Shown here in pieces: positions 1-7,381 of a stretch of DNA of 10,683 nt. This DNA comes from Promethearchaeota archaeon (GTDB lineage Archaea > Asgardarchaeota > Lokiarchaeia > Sigynarchaeales > MK-D1), in assembly GCA_016839865.1 (NCBI GenBank), contig JAEOTN010000237.1, positions 1 to 10,683 on the forward strand, read 5' to 3'. The position numbers and the translations under genes are program-made. A model generated the notes under the pieces. It was not told where the DNA came from, made no database searches, and saw only the letters and a program-made list of their open reading frames with translations. How positions within the stretch are numbered: position 1 is the first letter of the stretch; every line of letters begins with the position of its first letter.

Positions 1-681
1 AAGTGGTTCAATATTCTCAAACCAAAGAACCTTCTTGTACTATGCACAGCAGGAACGAATGTGTTCAAAAACGTGCTTCCTCATTACGGACTTATCTATA
101 AGTTCGATAAAATCACTTCTTATATTGAATGGTTAGGAGAGAAATTCGAAAAGGAAGAGATAAAGGTGACTAATCCACTCAATATGACCGTTACTGTTCA
201 GGACTCCTGTTATTCGAAAATGTTTGGAGATGTATACATGGATCTTACGCGTGAATTATTGAAGAAAATTGGGTGTAAAATCATAGAAATGAAGCATAAT
301 CGGGAGAATATGACGTGTTGTGGCATTGCTGGTGGCTTTAGCGTAGATTCTTCATATAATAGTTTCAAAATGCGAAATGCTACAGCAAAAAATTTAGACG
401 AAGCACGAGAAACAGGAGCGGATGCAACATGTGTAGTCTGTTCAGGATGTTTGCAGCAATATAACACCTCTAAAAACCTCTACATTAAGAAAACTCCTCC
501 AATATATCATATTATTGAATTAATTCAACTCGCTATTGGGGAGACTCCAAAAAGACTTGCTGAACGCACTGGAAAGAACATGTTTTGGGGAATAATCAAA
601 AAACAACTCCCTAGGCTTTATTCTCCAAGAAAGTTTAAAATTCCCGAAATACCAGAAGATCCAGAGGAGAATGCGTATTAA
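1..681 (+). CDS. HdrB/HdrD-like CCG-domain iron-sulfur protein, 5' partial
   Basis: The reading frame is open to the first base of the window, so the gene starts upstream. The GTG at 61 is not taken as the start because residues 11-20 before it (LLVLCTAGTN) match the end of a first CCG domain. The visible 226 residues then hold one complete CCG domain: Cys70 (QDSCYS), Cys106-Cys107-Gly108 and Cys147-S-G-Cys150, with an extra Cys144. In HdrB/HdrD/DsrK relatives such cysteines bind a non-cubane 4Fe-4S cluster used in disulfide or thiol redox chemistry. In the preceding domain the usual CxxC reads C15-T-A-G18, so one ligand is replaced by Gly. The C-terminus is a basic stretch followed by an acidic, proline-rich tail. 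It shares the TAATG junction with its paralogue downstream, which implies co-translation and probably a common complex. The exact substrate is unknown; N-terminal ferredoxin motifs may lie upstream of the window. Confidence 0.85.
   Translation, partial: KWFNILKPKNLLVLCTAGTNVFKNVLPHYGLIYKFDKITSYIEWLGEKFEKEEIKVTNPLNMTVTVQDSCYSKMFGDVYMDLTRELLKKIGCKIIEMKHNRENMTCCGIAGGFSVDSSYNSFKMRNATAKNLDEARETGADATCVVCSGCLQQYNTSKNLYIKKTPPIYHIIELIQLAIGETPKRLAERTGKNMFWGIIKKQLPRLYSPRKFKIPEIPEDPEENAY
664..669 (+). promoter_or_regulatory. Shine-Dalgarno-like GAGGAG for the 681 start
   Basis: GAGGAG lies inside the end of the upstream gene, 11 bases before the ATG at 681. The spacing is a little long, and the TAATG stop/start overlap could by itself allow re-initiation, so its importance is uncertain. 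Confidence 0.35.
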
Positions 682-2075
682 TGGTCGAAGCTCAGAGTAG
701 TCGAAATAAAGATGTCTTTAAAGTAGATGAATGCACCCGTTGCGGAAAATGTTTTACAGATTGCCCCGAAATGCATCTACCACTAGAAATAGCGAAAAAT
801 GAAATAATGCGATTGATCCACAGACAAGAATCGGAATATGTCTTAAAACATTGTACGAGTTGCTTTAGTTGCAATCTTCTTTGCCCATACGATTGTAAAC
901 CATATCAACTAATCTTAGAAAACTGGAATAACCAATATTTGGAACGAGGATCCCCCCCTCTTAATAAACTCGTGTGCCCGACAGAAAATAACAATTTCTG
1001 GGAGATGTTGTACCAACTAACTCCAAAATACGAAAAAGCGCAAGTGAAAATGTGGATGCGTAGCCCCCTTAGAGACACGATCTTACTAGTTGGAAATTAC
1101 ACACATTTGATGTCCTTCATTATTTCTGGAAGCGAACTACTGGATCACTTTACTGTAGTAGATACCTTGGATAATTGGGAATTAGGAGCGTATCCTTATC
1201 AATTAGGCTACCTTGATTTAGTGGAGCGAATTGGAAAACAGTGTAAATCTGATTTTGATGAAGGAGGAGTTAAAATCATTGTTACATTTTTAGATGCATT
1301 CGAACATATGATGAATTCCGTGCATCCTGATGAGATGGGTATCAAATTCAATCAAAAAGTTGTGAATTTCAACACTTGGTTACTCGATAAGATAGATTCT
1401 GGAAAAATTAATATACCAAATAGAAACGGAATGAAGGTGACAATTCATGATAACTGCTATTCTAAGTCTGGTGTTTACGATGGCGAGACTTATTGGGATC
1501 TTGCGAGGAAAGTGATAAAGCAAACGGGATGTGAGATTGTTGAAATGGAACATACTCGAGAGAATGCTTTGTGTTGTGGATTTGGTGCAGGATGTTCATG
1601 GCAATTAGGGCATGAATTCAATATCCCTTTTGATATCATGAGTGTTTCAGAGAAACGATTCCAAGAAGCAATTGCTACAGGTGCAGACGCCCTTGTTACA
1701 TATTGTGGAGGCTGTCTTTACTTATTTTGGGCTGCTCGTGAATTATTAGAATATGATATTCCGATTTATCACCATATTGAGCTTGTACGGCTTGCGATGG
1801 GAGAGAATGTTGATAAAAACCAAGAGCGCCATGTAGAACGGGCATGGGATCTGATTGCAATTATTACAGTAGCAATGCTAAAGGGACTCTTTCGCAAAAA
1901 CTTCAAAGTAGATAAGATAAAGTTTTCAAAACGGGATAAATCAAGATGGGGCAAAAGACCATATATTGGACTACGTATAGTTAGATTCTTTTTTAGATCT
2001 CAATTCGTTAGAAAAACCTACCGAAAAATATTCCGTCGTCTTATGAAGCGATATACTACAAAAATTGAATTATGA
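681..2075 (+). CDS. HdrD/DsrK-like ferredoxin plus CCG-domain protein
   Basis: This 464-residue protein is probably an electron-transfer and catalytic subunit of a heterodisulfide-reductase-like or DsrMK-like complex. Two ferredoxin motifs sit at the N-terminus: C18xxC21xxC24xxxC28P and C58xxC61xxC64xxxC68P, each expected to bind a 4Fe-4S cluster. Residues about 90-250 look like a first CCG domain that has lost its cysteines: the CCG-equivalent site reads WELGAYPYQLG and the CxxC site has none. The second CCG domain (about 251-375) is intact, with Cys259, Cys298-Cys299-Gly300 and Cys342-G-G-Cys345. One working CCG domain behind two ferredoxin motifs resembles DsrK more than HdrD, which has two. 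The last 65 residues carry about 24 Lys/Arg with aromatic and aliphatic residues between them, suggesting binding to membrane lipid or a partner. The start is the ATG overlapping the upstream stop. The partner and electron acceptor are not visible here. Confidence 0.85.
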   Translation: MVEAQSSRNKDVFKVDECTRCGKCFTDCPEMHLPLEIAKNEIMRLIHRQESEYVLKHCTSCFSCNLLCPYDCKPYQLILENWNNQYLERGSPPLNKLVCPTENNNFWEMLYQLTPKYEKAQVKMWMRSPLRDTILLVGNYTHLMSFIISGSELLDHFTVVDTLDNWELGAYPYQLGYLDLVERIGKQCKSDFDEGGVKIIVTFLDAFEHMMNSVHPDEMGIKFNQKVVNFNTWLLDKIDSGKINIPNRNGMKVTIHDNCYSKSGVYDGETYWDLARKVIKQTGCEIVEMEHTRENALCCGFGAGCSWQLGHEFNIPFDIMSVSEKRFQEAIATGADALVTYCGGCLYLFWAARELLEYDIPIYHHIELVRLAMGENVDKNQERHVERAWDLIAIITVAMLKGLFRKNFKVDKIKFSKRDKSRWGKRPYIGLRIVRFFFRSQFVRKTYRKIFRRLMKRYTTKIEL

Positions 2076-2086
2076 TACCCAATTCC

Positions 2087-2100
2087 TTTTTTTCTTGTTT
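2087..2100 (+). terminator. Oligo-T terminator after the iron-sulfur gene pair
   Basis: A run of seven T (2087-2093) followed by CTTGTTT begins 12 bases after the stop codon. Archaeal RNA polymerase often terminates at such T-rich tracts without a hairpin. The purine-rich stretch at 2145-2167 could pair with it through wobble pairs, but the loop would be about 50 bases. Confidence 0.45.
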
Positions 2101-2200
2101 GAATCATTAGTGAAATCTCAATTTACTTCTCTAATACTAAAATCTCAAGAAAGGAAAGAAAAAAAAACTTCATCAAATTAGGAAATATGGGATAACCATT

Positions 2201-2779
2201 ATGGGTATTGAACAAGAGTGGTTGGATATTTATGGTAAAAAGTTCATTGAACAAATTGGAATCCAACCTGCCGATGTTGTAATAGATTTTGGTAGCAGTG
2301 TGGGAAGATATAGTGCTGTTATTGCCCAAGTGGTAGGTGAGGAGGGCGTTGTGCACGCAATTGATAATGATCCTGATGCTATTGATGAATTAAAGGAGAA
2401 GGTTGTAGAGTATCAATGCGAAAATATTGTTCAAGTTGTCCATGCAGATTGTATTCCTGATTGGATTGAGGAAGAATCAATTGATTTTATCCTATGTTAC
2501 GATGTATTGCATTATCTTGAAAGGGAAGAACGTGCTCAGTTATACAAAGATATCCTACCGATATTAAAATCCGCAACAGGTGTCTTATCGATTCACCCTA
2601 AACATACAACAGATGATGATTTTCCCTATTGGAATTTTAAGGACCTGACTATCAAGGACGTAGTTATGGAAGTAGAGAGCTATGGATTTCAATATGAGGA
2701 GAAAATTGATGCATATTTGTTTCATCGTGATAATTTAGAATATAGTTCAGTCTTTAATTTTGTAAAGAAGACTATGTAG
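2201..2779 (+). CDS. class I SAM-dependent methyltransferase
   Basis: A compact 192-residue Rossmann-fold methyltransferase, predicted soluble and cytoplasmic. The SAM-binding motif I is DFGSSVG at residues 29-35; the usual GxGxG has Ser in place of the middle Gly. The acidic residue ending strand beta-2, expected to bind the ribose hydroxyls of SAM, is Asp55 in HAIDND. A strand-4 segment with ILCYDVLHYL and the following helix fit the type 11/25 methyltransferase pattern. No substrate-recognition insertion is seen, so the methyl acceptor (small molecule, metal, lipid or protein) cannot be told. No Shine-Dalgarno sequence precedes the ATG, which fits a leaderless or near-leaderless transcript starting in the 125-bp gap. 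The isomerase gene follows after 45 bp without an obvious terminator, so the two are likely co-transcribed. A SAM-using enzyme next to a methionine-salvage-type enzyme is suggestive, but no shared pathway is proven. Confidence 0.8.
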   Translation: MGIEQEWLDIYGKKFIEQIGIQPADVVIDFGSSVGRYSAVIAQVVGEEGVVHAIDNDPDAIDELKEKVVEYQCENIVQVVHADCIPDWIEEESIDFILCYDVLHYLEREERAQLYKDILPILKSATGVLSIHPKHTTDDDFPYWNFKDLTIKDVVMEVESYGFQYEEKIDAYLFHRDNLEYSSVFNFVKKTM

Positions 2780-2824
2780 ACTACTGACCAAAAATTATTT
2801 GAATTCTGAGTTAAACATCACAAT

Positions 2825-3859
2825 ATGATACCTTCCATTGAATGGATTGATCCAGATACCGTTCGTATGATCGACCAAACAGTGCTACCAAAAGAGCTTG
2901 TGTTTCTAGAGTTTAAAGACTATCGTGAGGTTGCTAACTCCATAAAAATAATGAATATTCGAGGAGCCCCTGCAATAGGGGTTGCAGCGGGAATGGGAAT
3001 GGCACTTGCAGCACTCGAATTCCAGTACATGGATAATACTACTTTCAAACTATATATGACTAAAGCTGCAGAGACTATAACATCCACACGACCAACTGCA
3101 GTGAATCTATTTTGGGCAGTCAACAGAATGCAATCCATTGTTAAACAGCATACAATGGCAAAAACTGCTCCTAAAGAAATTGCAAAAATTCTAATCGAAG
3201 AAGCGAAATTGATGTGGAAGGAAGACATCGACACCAATCGTGCAATAGGGAAACACGGTGCAAATCTATTGGAAGATGGTGATGTAGTGTTAACTCATTG
3301 TAATGCTGGAAGTCTTGCAACTGTACAATACGGAACTGCATTAGCTCCTGTCCGTTGGGCAATTGAAGAAAAGAAAAAGAAAATTGAAGTTGTGGCAGAT
3401 GAGACACGACCACGATTACAAGGTGCTCGATTAACCGCCTATGAACTCCAATACGATAAAATTCCCGTTAAGGTGCAATGTGATAACTGCTCGGGATTAA
3501 TGATGATGTTGGGAAAAATCAATAAAGTAATTGTTGGTGCAGATAGAATCGTTAGTGATGCAGTTTTCAACAAAATTGGAACTTATTTAGTTGCACTCGC
3601 AGCTAAACGTCATAATATTCCTTTTTATGTTGCAGCTCCTGAATCCACTCTTTCGATGAATGAAACTAGAAAAGATGTGACAATCGAACAGAGGGATGGA
3701 AGTGAAGTAGCTCGAGTTCTGGGAGAACTTCAGATTATACCAGATGGTGTTGAAGTCATTAACTATGCATTTGACATTACTCCATTCGATCTTGTCACTG
3801 GTGTGATCACTGAACACGGTGTATTCAAGCATCGAGAGTTACTAAAGAAATACAAATAA
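2825..3859 (+). CDS. mtnA: S-methyl-5-thioribose-1-phosphate isomerase family protein (MtnA-like)
   Basis: The 344-residue protein matches the MtnA branch of the MtnA/eIF2B-alpha/ribose-1,5-bisphosphate isomerase family from end to end. MtnA converts methylthioribose-1-phosphate to methylthioribulose-1-phosphate in methionine salvage. Visible signatures are DQTVLP near the N-terminus, RGAPAIGVAAG, RPTAVNLFWAV, THCNAGSLAT with the catalytic Cys159, DETRPRLQGARLTAYEL, GADRI with the catalytic Asp240, and NKIGTY. Length and start match the family. MtnA is favoured over ribose-1,5-bisphosphate isomerase because of the RGAPAIG and ETRP-LQGARLTA forms. Two features are odd. The loop between GADRI and NKIGTY is VSDAVF, one residue shorter than usual and without the typical NGD. 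The usual TDN-M-A segment reads C219-D-N-C222-S. These may reflect lineage divergence or a shifted substrate, for example another 5-modified ribose-1-phosphate. Soluble enzyme; likely transcribed with the methyltransferase. Confidence 0.85.
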   Translation: MIPSIEWIDPDTVRMIDQTVLPKELVFLEFKDYREVANSIKIMNIRGAPAIGVAAGMGMALAALEFQYMDNTTFKLYMTKAAETITSTRPTAVNLFWAVNRMQSIVKQHTMAKTAPKEIAKILIEEAKLMWKEDIDTNRAIGKHGANLLEDGDVVLTHCNAGSLATVQYGTALAPVRWAIEEKKKKIEVVADETRPRLQGARLTAYELQYDKIPVKVQCDNCSGLMMMLGKINKVIVGADRIVSDAVFNKIGTYLVALAAKRHNIPFYVAAPESTLSMNETRKDVTIEQRDGSEVARVLGELQIIPDGVEVINYAFDITPFDLVTGVITEHGVFKHRELLKKYK

Positions 3860-3872
3860 AAAATATATTTTT
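3859..3872 (+). terminator. A/T palindrome and T5 tract after the isomerase gene
   Basis: A perfect 14-base palindrome, AAAAATATATTTTT, overlaps the last base of the isomerase stop codon and ends in five T. It is too short and loop-free for a classical hairpin, but an oligo-T end is enough for archaeal termination. It could also act as a promoter-like A/T element for the downstream operon. Confidence 0.35.
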
Positions 3873-3915
3873 GTCTGAAAGATTATCCTAATTGATTAAT
3901 AAATCCACTAAGCAT

Positions 3916-3925
3916 AATTATATAA
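3916..3925 (+). promoter_or_regulatory. candidate TATA box for the ABC transporter operon
   Basis: AATTATATAA lies 44-53 bases before the ATG at 3969, inside the 109-bp gap between the isomerase gene and the first permease. Archaeal TATA boxes sit about 25 bases before the transcript start, so this would give a leader of roughly 20 bases. No separate BRE was confidently recognised. Confidence 0.4.
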
Positions 3926-3968
3926 CCATAAATACCGAATTAACTTTGTAAAAGAGTGGTTTGACAAT

Positions 3969-5141
3969 ATGGCAGATCTTGGTGGATTAATACGTAAAGA
4001 ATTTGGTCGAATTAGATCAGACAAACGAAGCTTAGTTTTACTGTTTGCAATTCCCCTAATTCTTATTGTTGTATTCGGATTGACATCTGGAGGTGGACCT
4101 ACGAAATACTTCACCGTTTCGATTGTGAATCGAGATGGAATGCCAGTGTACAATGAGTTATACCCATCTGACTCTAATTCGACTGAACATGGTGATTATT
4201 TTGTTAATTTGTTTATTGAGAATTCGACAACTTTTACCGTTCATCAAAATTATACATCATTAAGTGAATCCGATTACACTAACCATTCAAATTTATGCTT
4301 TGGGCAAATTAAAAATGAGCTAATTGATGCTTATATTGTAATCCCCGAGAATTTCTCTGAGACTATAGACCATGATAACAAAAGCAGTATATTGTACGTT
4401 GTTGATGGATCGGATTTACAAAGTGTGGATGCGATAGAAGTAGCTTTACAGGAACCCATAGCATTATTCCGCATATCAAACGAAATTTACGAAAATTTCA
4501 CGATGATGCTGCCAAATCTCGAATATGATGTTCCATTTTGGGAAAAACAAGTGTTGAACTATGCACTACCTATGATATTATGCATGATAATCATGGGTTT
4601 GGATATGAATCTCACCTCGCTTTCTATTGTCTCCGAAGGACCCCTACCACGGATGCTTTTAACTCCCACAGGGAAACTCCAAATTGTTCTAAGCAAGCTT
4701 ATTTCCTATACGGTTATAATGGTGCTTCAAGTAACAGAGATTTTTATAGTCAGTGCTGCATTTGGCATGTTTTCGCTTGGTTCGCTGTTCCAGCTATTCT
4801 TTGTACTGTGCATTATAGGATTCGTTGGAATTTGCATGGGATTGTTTATATCTGCGGTTGCACGGACGGAACAGATTGCAAATCAGATATATATGATGTT
4901 TTTCATTGTAATTGTCATATTTTCAGGCAGTTTTATACCCGCAGATTTATTACCTGCATTTTTCAAGCCAATAATTAATGTATTACCATTATCACACGCA
5001 ATCCCGATAGTGGTAGACCTTACTCTAAAAGGATTACCAATAATGAACAATTTCAATCATTTATTAGTCCTTATTATCCAAAGTCTGGTCTTTCTGATCC
5101 TGGGCTATATAATTTATCAACTGAAGAAAATCGAGGTGTGA
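3969..5141 (+). CDS. ABC-2-type transporter permease, subunit 1
   Basis: This 390-residue membrane protein is one half of the permease core. It has the ABC-2 layout: a basic cytoplasmic start (LIRKEFGRIRSDKRS) typical of the interface helix, TM1 at about 22-38, an extracellular domain at about 40-192, then roughly five TM segments from about 196 to the end. The cytoplasmic motif PRMLLTP around Arg228 and the later FIPADLLP (322-329) and LPLSH (339-343) recur in the next gene, showing that the two are paralogues. The extracellular domain holds seven N-x-S/T sequons, unusually many for about 150 residues, and is likely glycosylated. Family members export drugs, lipids, polysaccharides or peptides; direction and cargo here are unknown, but ABC-2 permeases are usually exporters. 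It is the first gene of the operon. The ATG lacks a strong Shine-Dalgarno sequence, and the following permease starts 3 bases after its stop. Confidence 0.85.
   Translation: MADLGGLIRKEFGRIRSDKRSLVLLFAIPLILIVVFGLTSGGGPTKYFTVSIVNRDGMPVYNELYPSDSNSTEHGDYFVNLFIENSTTFTVHQNYTSLSESDYTNHSNLCFGQIKNELIDAYIVIPENFSETIDHDNKSSILYVVDGSDLQSVDAIEVALQEPIALFRISNEIYENFTMMLPNLEYDVPFWEKQVLNYALPMILCMIIMGLDMNLTSLSIVSEGPLPRMLLTPTGKLQIVLSKLISYTVIMVLQVTEIFIVSAAFGMFSLGSLFQLFFVLCIIGFVGICMGLFISAVARTEQIANQIYMMFFIVIVIFSGSFIPADLLPAFFKPIINVLPLSHAIPIVVDLTLKGLPIMNNFNHLLVLIIQSLVFLILGYIIYQLKKIEV
5133..5138 (+). promoter_or_regulatory. Shine-Dalgarno GAGGTG for the second permease
   Basis: GAGGTG sits just before the stop codon of the first permease and 6 bases before the ATG at 5145, good spacing for ribosome re-initiation. 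It supports ATG 5145 as the start and coupling of the two permeases. Confidence 0.65.
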
Positions 5142-5144
5142 AGG

Positions 5145-6362
5145 ATGAGCAAAGAGAAAAAACAGAAGAAACAGAAAAATCAGAAAAGAAAAAGCACTGG
5201 ATTCTATCGATTAGGAAAAATGATCAAAAAAGAATTCAAGCTACTTGGAACTGATTGGGTTGTCCTCTTCATAGCAATCGTGCTCCCCCCACTCATAATC
5301 ACCCTATTTGCTGTAATGATGAAATTCTCAGCAGATTTACCGGATATAAGTTGTGTAGTGGTATCTTATGATAGTAATACAGTCATGTTTAATGGTACTG
5401 AATACAAGAACGACAATTACACTCTCCCATATCTCGAAGCAGTAAATCAATCACAGTTAGTAATGATGGAATTCATGAATGCGACGGAAGACACTTATGC
5501 TATGGAAACTGCCAGAAATATGCTGATACGAGGGGATATAAGCGTAATTGTTGCAATACCCATGGATTTCTCAGAATTATTAGATAATGGTTATCCAGCT
5601 CTTATTGAAGCTGTACCAGATAGTTCAGATATTGCAAGTATCCAATTAAAACTGAATGCAGTTTTTGATAGTGTCAAGATATTCGTCGAAAATAACAATC
5701 TAACTCCATATTACACGGTAGAAGGATACGAAGAATTCGATATTCCTGAAGGATATTCACTGAAGTATAATTTCAATATAACAACTACTTTAAGTTTTAT
5801 AACATTCGGGATAGCACTAGTGTTAACGATCCTAATCGTAGTGCAAGAGCGTCCTATTGCAAGATTACTACTCACACCCGCACAACGTATAGAAATTTTG
5901 CTTGCTAAATATATAACTTACACAATAGTTATTATACCTCAAGTTGGGCTCGTGATCTTAGCTACGCTGTTGAACGGATTATATTTGCAAGGTGATAGTT
6001 TTGCTCTATCAGTGCTAAAAGTCTATATAGCCCTGTTTCTCGTTGGATTTTGTGGTATGAGTTTGGGCATATTTATTTCATGTTTATCCAAGACTAAAAC
6101 CGAAGCTAACCAATATTTCTTCGCTTTCTTTATTATAATCGTAATTTTGAGTGGGATTTTCATACCGATAGATGCGATGCCCGGATGGTTACAGGTTTTA
6201 GCGAAAATATTACCCTTATCTCATGGGGACCCAATGTTACGAGGAATAATAGCAAAAGGTGCTGGATTATTTGGAGCAGATTTTCTCGCATTATTAGGAA
6301 TAAGCGGAGCTCTCATCATTATATCATTTATACTCATAATTCGTAGGAGGTATGAGGTATAA
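5145..6362 (+). CDS. ABC-2-type transporter permease, subunit 2
   Basis: A 405-residue paralogue of the preceding permease and its probable heterodimer partner. The order is the same: cytoplasmic interface helix (MIKKEFKLLGTD), TM1 at about 38-58, extracellular domain at about 60-212, then a run of TM segments to the C-terminus. The shared motifs are IARLLLTP around Arg240, FIPIDAMP, and LPLSH at 356-360, with nearly the same spacing as in subunit 1. The extracellular domain carries five N-x-S/T sequons and is otherwise diverged from that of subunit 1, as expected if the two loops have different contacts. It differs in having an extra cytoplasmic tail of very high Lys content (nine Lys/Arg in the first 16 residues) before the interface helix; this may bind acidic lipid, DNA or the acidic face of an ATPase. 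The ATPase gene overlaps its stop (TAATG), pointing to one complex. Confidence 0.85.
   Translation: MSKEKKQKKQKNQKRKSTGFYRLGKMIKKEFKLLGTDWVVLFIAIVLPPLIITLFAVMMKFSADLPDISCVVVSYDSNTVMFNGTEYKNDNYTLPYLEAVNQSQLVMMEFMNATEDTYAMETARNMLIRGDISVIVAIPMDFSELLDNGYPALIEAVPDSSDIASIQLKLNAVFDSVKIFVENNNLTPYYTVEGYEEFDIPEGYSLKYNFNITTTLSFITFGIALVLTILIVVQERPIARLLLTPAQRIEILLAKYITYTIVIIPQVGLVILATLLNGLYLQGDSFALSVLKVYIALFLVGFCGMSLGIFISCLSKTKTEANQYFFAFFIIIVILSGIFIPIDAMPGWLQVLAKILPLSHGDPMLRGIIAKGAGLFGADFLALLGISGALIIISFILIIRRRYEV
6346..6358 (+). promoter_or_regulatory. Shine-Dalgarno GGAGGT with second GAGGT for the ATPase gene
   Basis: GGAGGT at 6346-6351 lies 10 bases before the ATG at 6362, and a second GAGGT (6354-6358) lies 3 bases before it. 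The first has workable spacing. Both are inside the end of the upstream coding region and support coupled translation at the TAATG junction. Confidence 0.6.
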
Positions 6363-7381
6363 TGACAACAGAAAGTGATTCACAGCAAACAAATGAAGAT
6401 ATGATTACGGTTGATGTTAAAGATCTGAATGTAAAATTCGGTGAAAACCATATCATTCATGATGTAAACTTTATTGTGAAAAAAGGAGAAATCAATGGAT
6501 TCCTTGGAATTTCTGGAGCAGGAAAGACTACGATAATTCGTGTTATGACTTGCCAAATCCAAAAGAAGCACTGGACGGGTCAAGTTACTGTAGCTGGGTT
6601 GGATCCTGCACTGAAACGTAACAAAGCAAAAATTTTAGCCAAGATTGGGTATGTTCCACAACTCGAAAGTGCCAATCTGTATTATGATGTTAGTCCTATT
6701 AGCAACATTGAGATATTTGCAAGCACTTATGGAATTGGAAAGGACGAAGCTAAGAAAATTGCAGAAGATCTCTTTACTATCATGGATATCCCCGAAGATA
6801 CTTGGAATAAGAAACTCAAGACTATGTCAGGTGGGGAAAAGAAAAGAGTAAGTATGGCAATCGGATTAATTCATAATCCTGATATTTTGTTTCTAGATGA
6901 ACCCACAACTGGAGTAGATGCATCAAAACGCTATGATATCCTTGGGTATTTGAAAAAACTTAATCGAAAACTCCACACTACTATGTTTATTATCACTCAT
7001 GATTTAGAAGCCGCTCATATTTGTGATACTGTCGCCATTTTACGAGAAGGCTATTTATTGGAATATGATGAACCTGAAAATTTGATTAGGTCACTTCCTT
7101 CAAAAGGAAAAATTGCAAGGATTACAATAGAGCGGTTAAATGAGGAAATGATTAAGACTCTCAAAAATTTTTCACCAATTAAGCATATCTTACGAGCCGG
7201 GAACGAAATTCTTGAAGTGTTTATGGATGATTTTGAGAAAAGTTTACATCAACTTGTGGAGTTTGGTATAAAAAACCAAATAAAAATCACATCCGTATCA
7301 ACAGATACTGCTTCTTTTGGTAGATATTTCCAACTGCGTATCCAGGAAGAACAACAAAAAGATATGGGGGGTCAAAAATGA
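6362..7381 (+). CDS. ABC transporter ATP-binding protein (stand-alone NBD)
   Basis: This 339-residue cytoplasmic ATPase is one of two nucleotide-binding subunits expected to drive the two permeases. The motifs are complete: Walker A GISGAGKT (49-56, Lys55), Q-loop in GYVPQ, signature MSGGE (155-159, Gln of LSGGQ replaced by Glu), Walker B ILFLDEP with Asp179 and catalytic Glu180, and H-loop His213 in ITHD. The domain is of the DrrA/CcmA type that partners ABC-2 permeases. Residues about 240-339 form a C-terminal accessory domain of the kind seen in DrrA-like ATPases; a similar, diverged copy ends the next protein, so the two ATPases are homologous over their full cytoplasmic length and likely heterodimerise. 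The first 15 residues are acidic and polar. The next gene starts inside its stop codon (ATGA). Confidence 0.9.
   Translation: MTTESDSQQTNEDMITVDVKDLNVKFGENHIIHDVNFIVKKGEINGFLGISGAGKTTIIRVMTCQIQKKHWTGQVTVAGLDPALKRNKAKILAKIGYVPQLESANLYYDVSPISNIEIFASTYGIGKDEAKKIAEDLFTIMDIPEDTWNKKLKTMSGGEKKRVSMAIGLIHNPDILFLDEPTTGVDASKRYDILGYLKKLNRKLHTTMFIITHDLEAAHICDTVAILREGYLLEYDEPENLIRSLPSKGKIARITIERLNEEMIKTLKNFSPIKHILRAGNEILEVFMDDFEKSLHQLVEFGIKNQIKITSVSTDTASFGRYFQLRIQEEQQKDMGGQK
7366..7372 (+). promoter_or_regulatory. G-rich Shine-Dalgarno-like site for the fusion gene
   Basis: GGGGGGT lies 5 bases before the ATG at 7378, at normal Shine-Dalgarno spacing, though it lacks the central A of GGAGG. Together with the ATGA overlap it supports the ATG at 7378. 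Confidence 0.5.

Noticed and set aside
61..63. GTG as the start of the first iron-sulfur gene
   Set aside because: The frame is open to base 1 and the residues before the GTG (LLVLCTAGTN) fit the CCG-domain family, so the gene is truncated by the window edge.
2083..2167. Hairpin between the T-rich tract and the purine-rich tract before the methyltransferase
   Set aside because: Pairing needs G-T wobbles and a loop of about 50 bases; simple A/T-rich composition explains it equally well.
2920..3413. Open frames on the - strand across the isomerase gene
   Set aside because: They are antisense shadows of strongly conserved MtnA motifs and show no recognisable domain.
2825..3859. The isomerase as an eIF2B subunit or ribose-1,5-bisphosphate isomerase
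   Set aside because: RGAPAIGVAAG, the DETRP-LQGARLTAYEL block and GADRI/NKIGTY are of the MtnA form, so the MtnA branch is preferred.
4538..4978. A 146-codon open frame on the + strand inside the first permease gene
   Set aside because: It lies in another frame of a clearly supported membrane protein, has an unnatural composition rich in Cys, His and Tyr, and no Shine-Dalgarno sequence.
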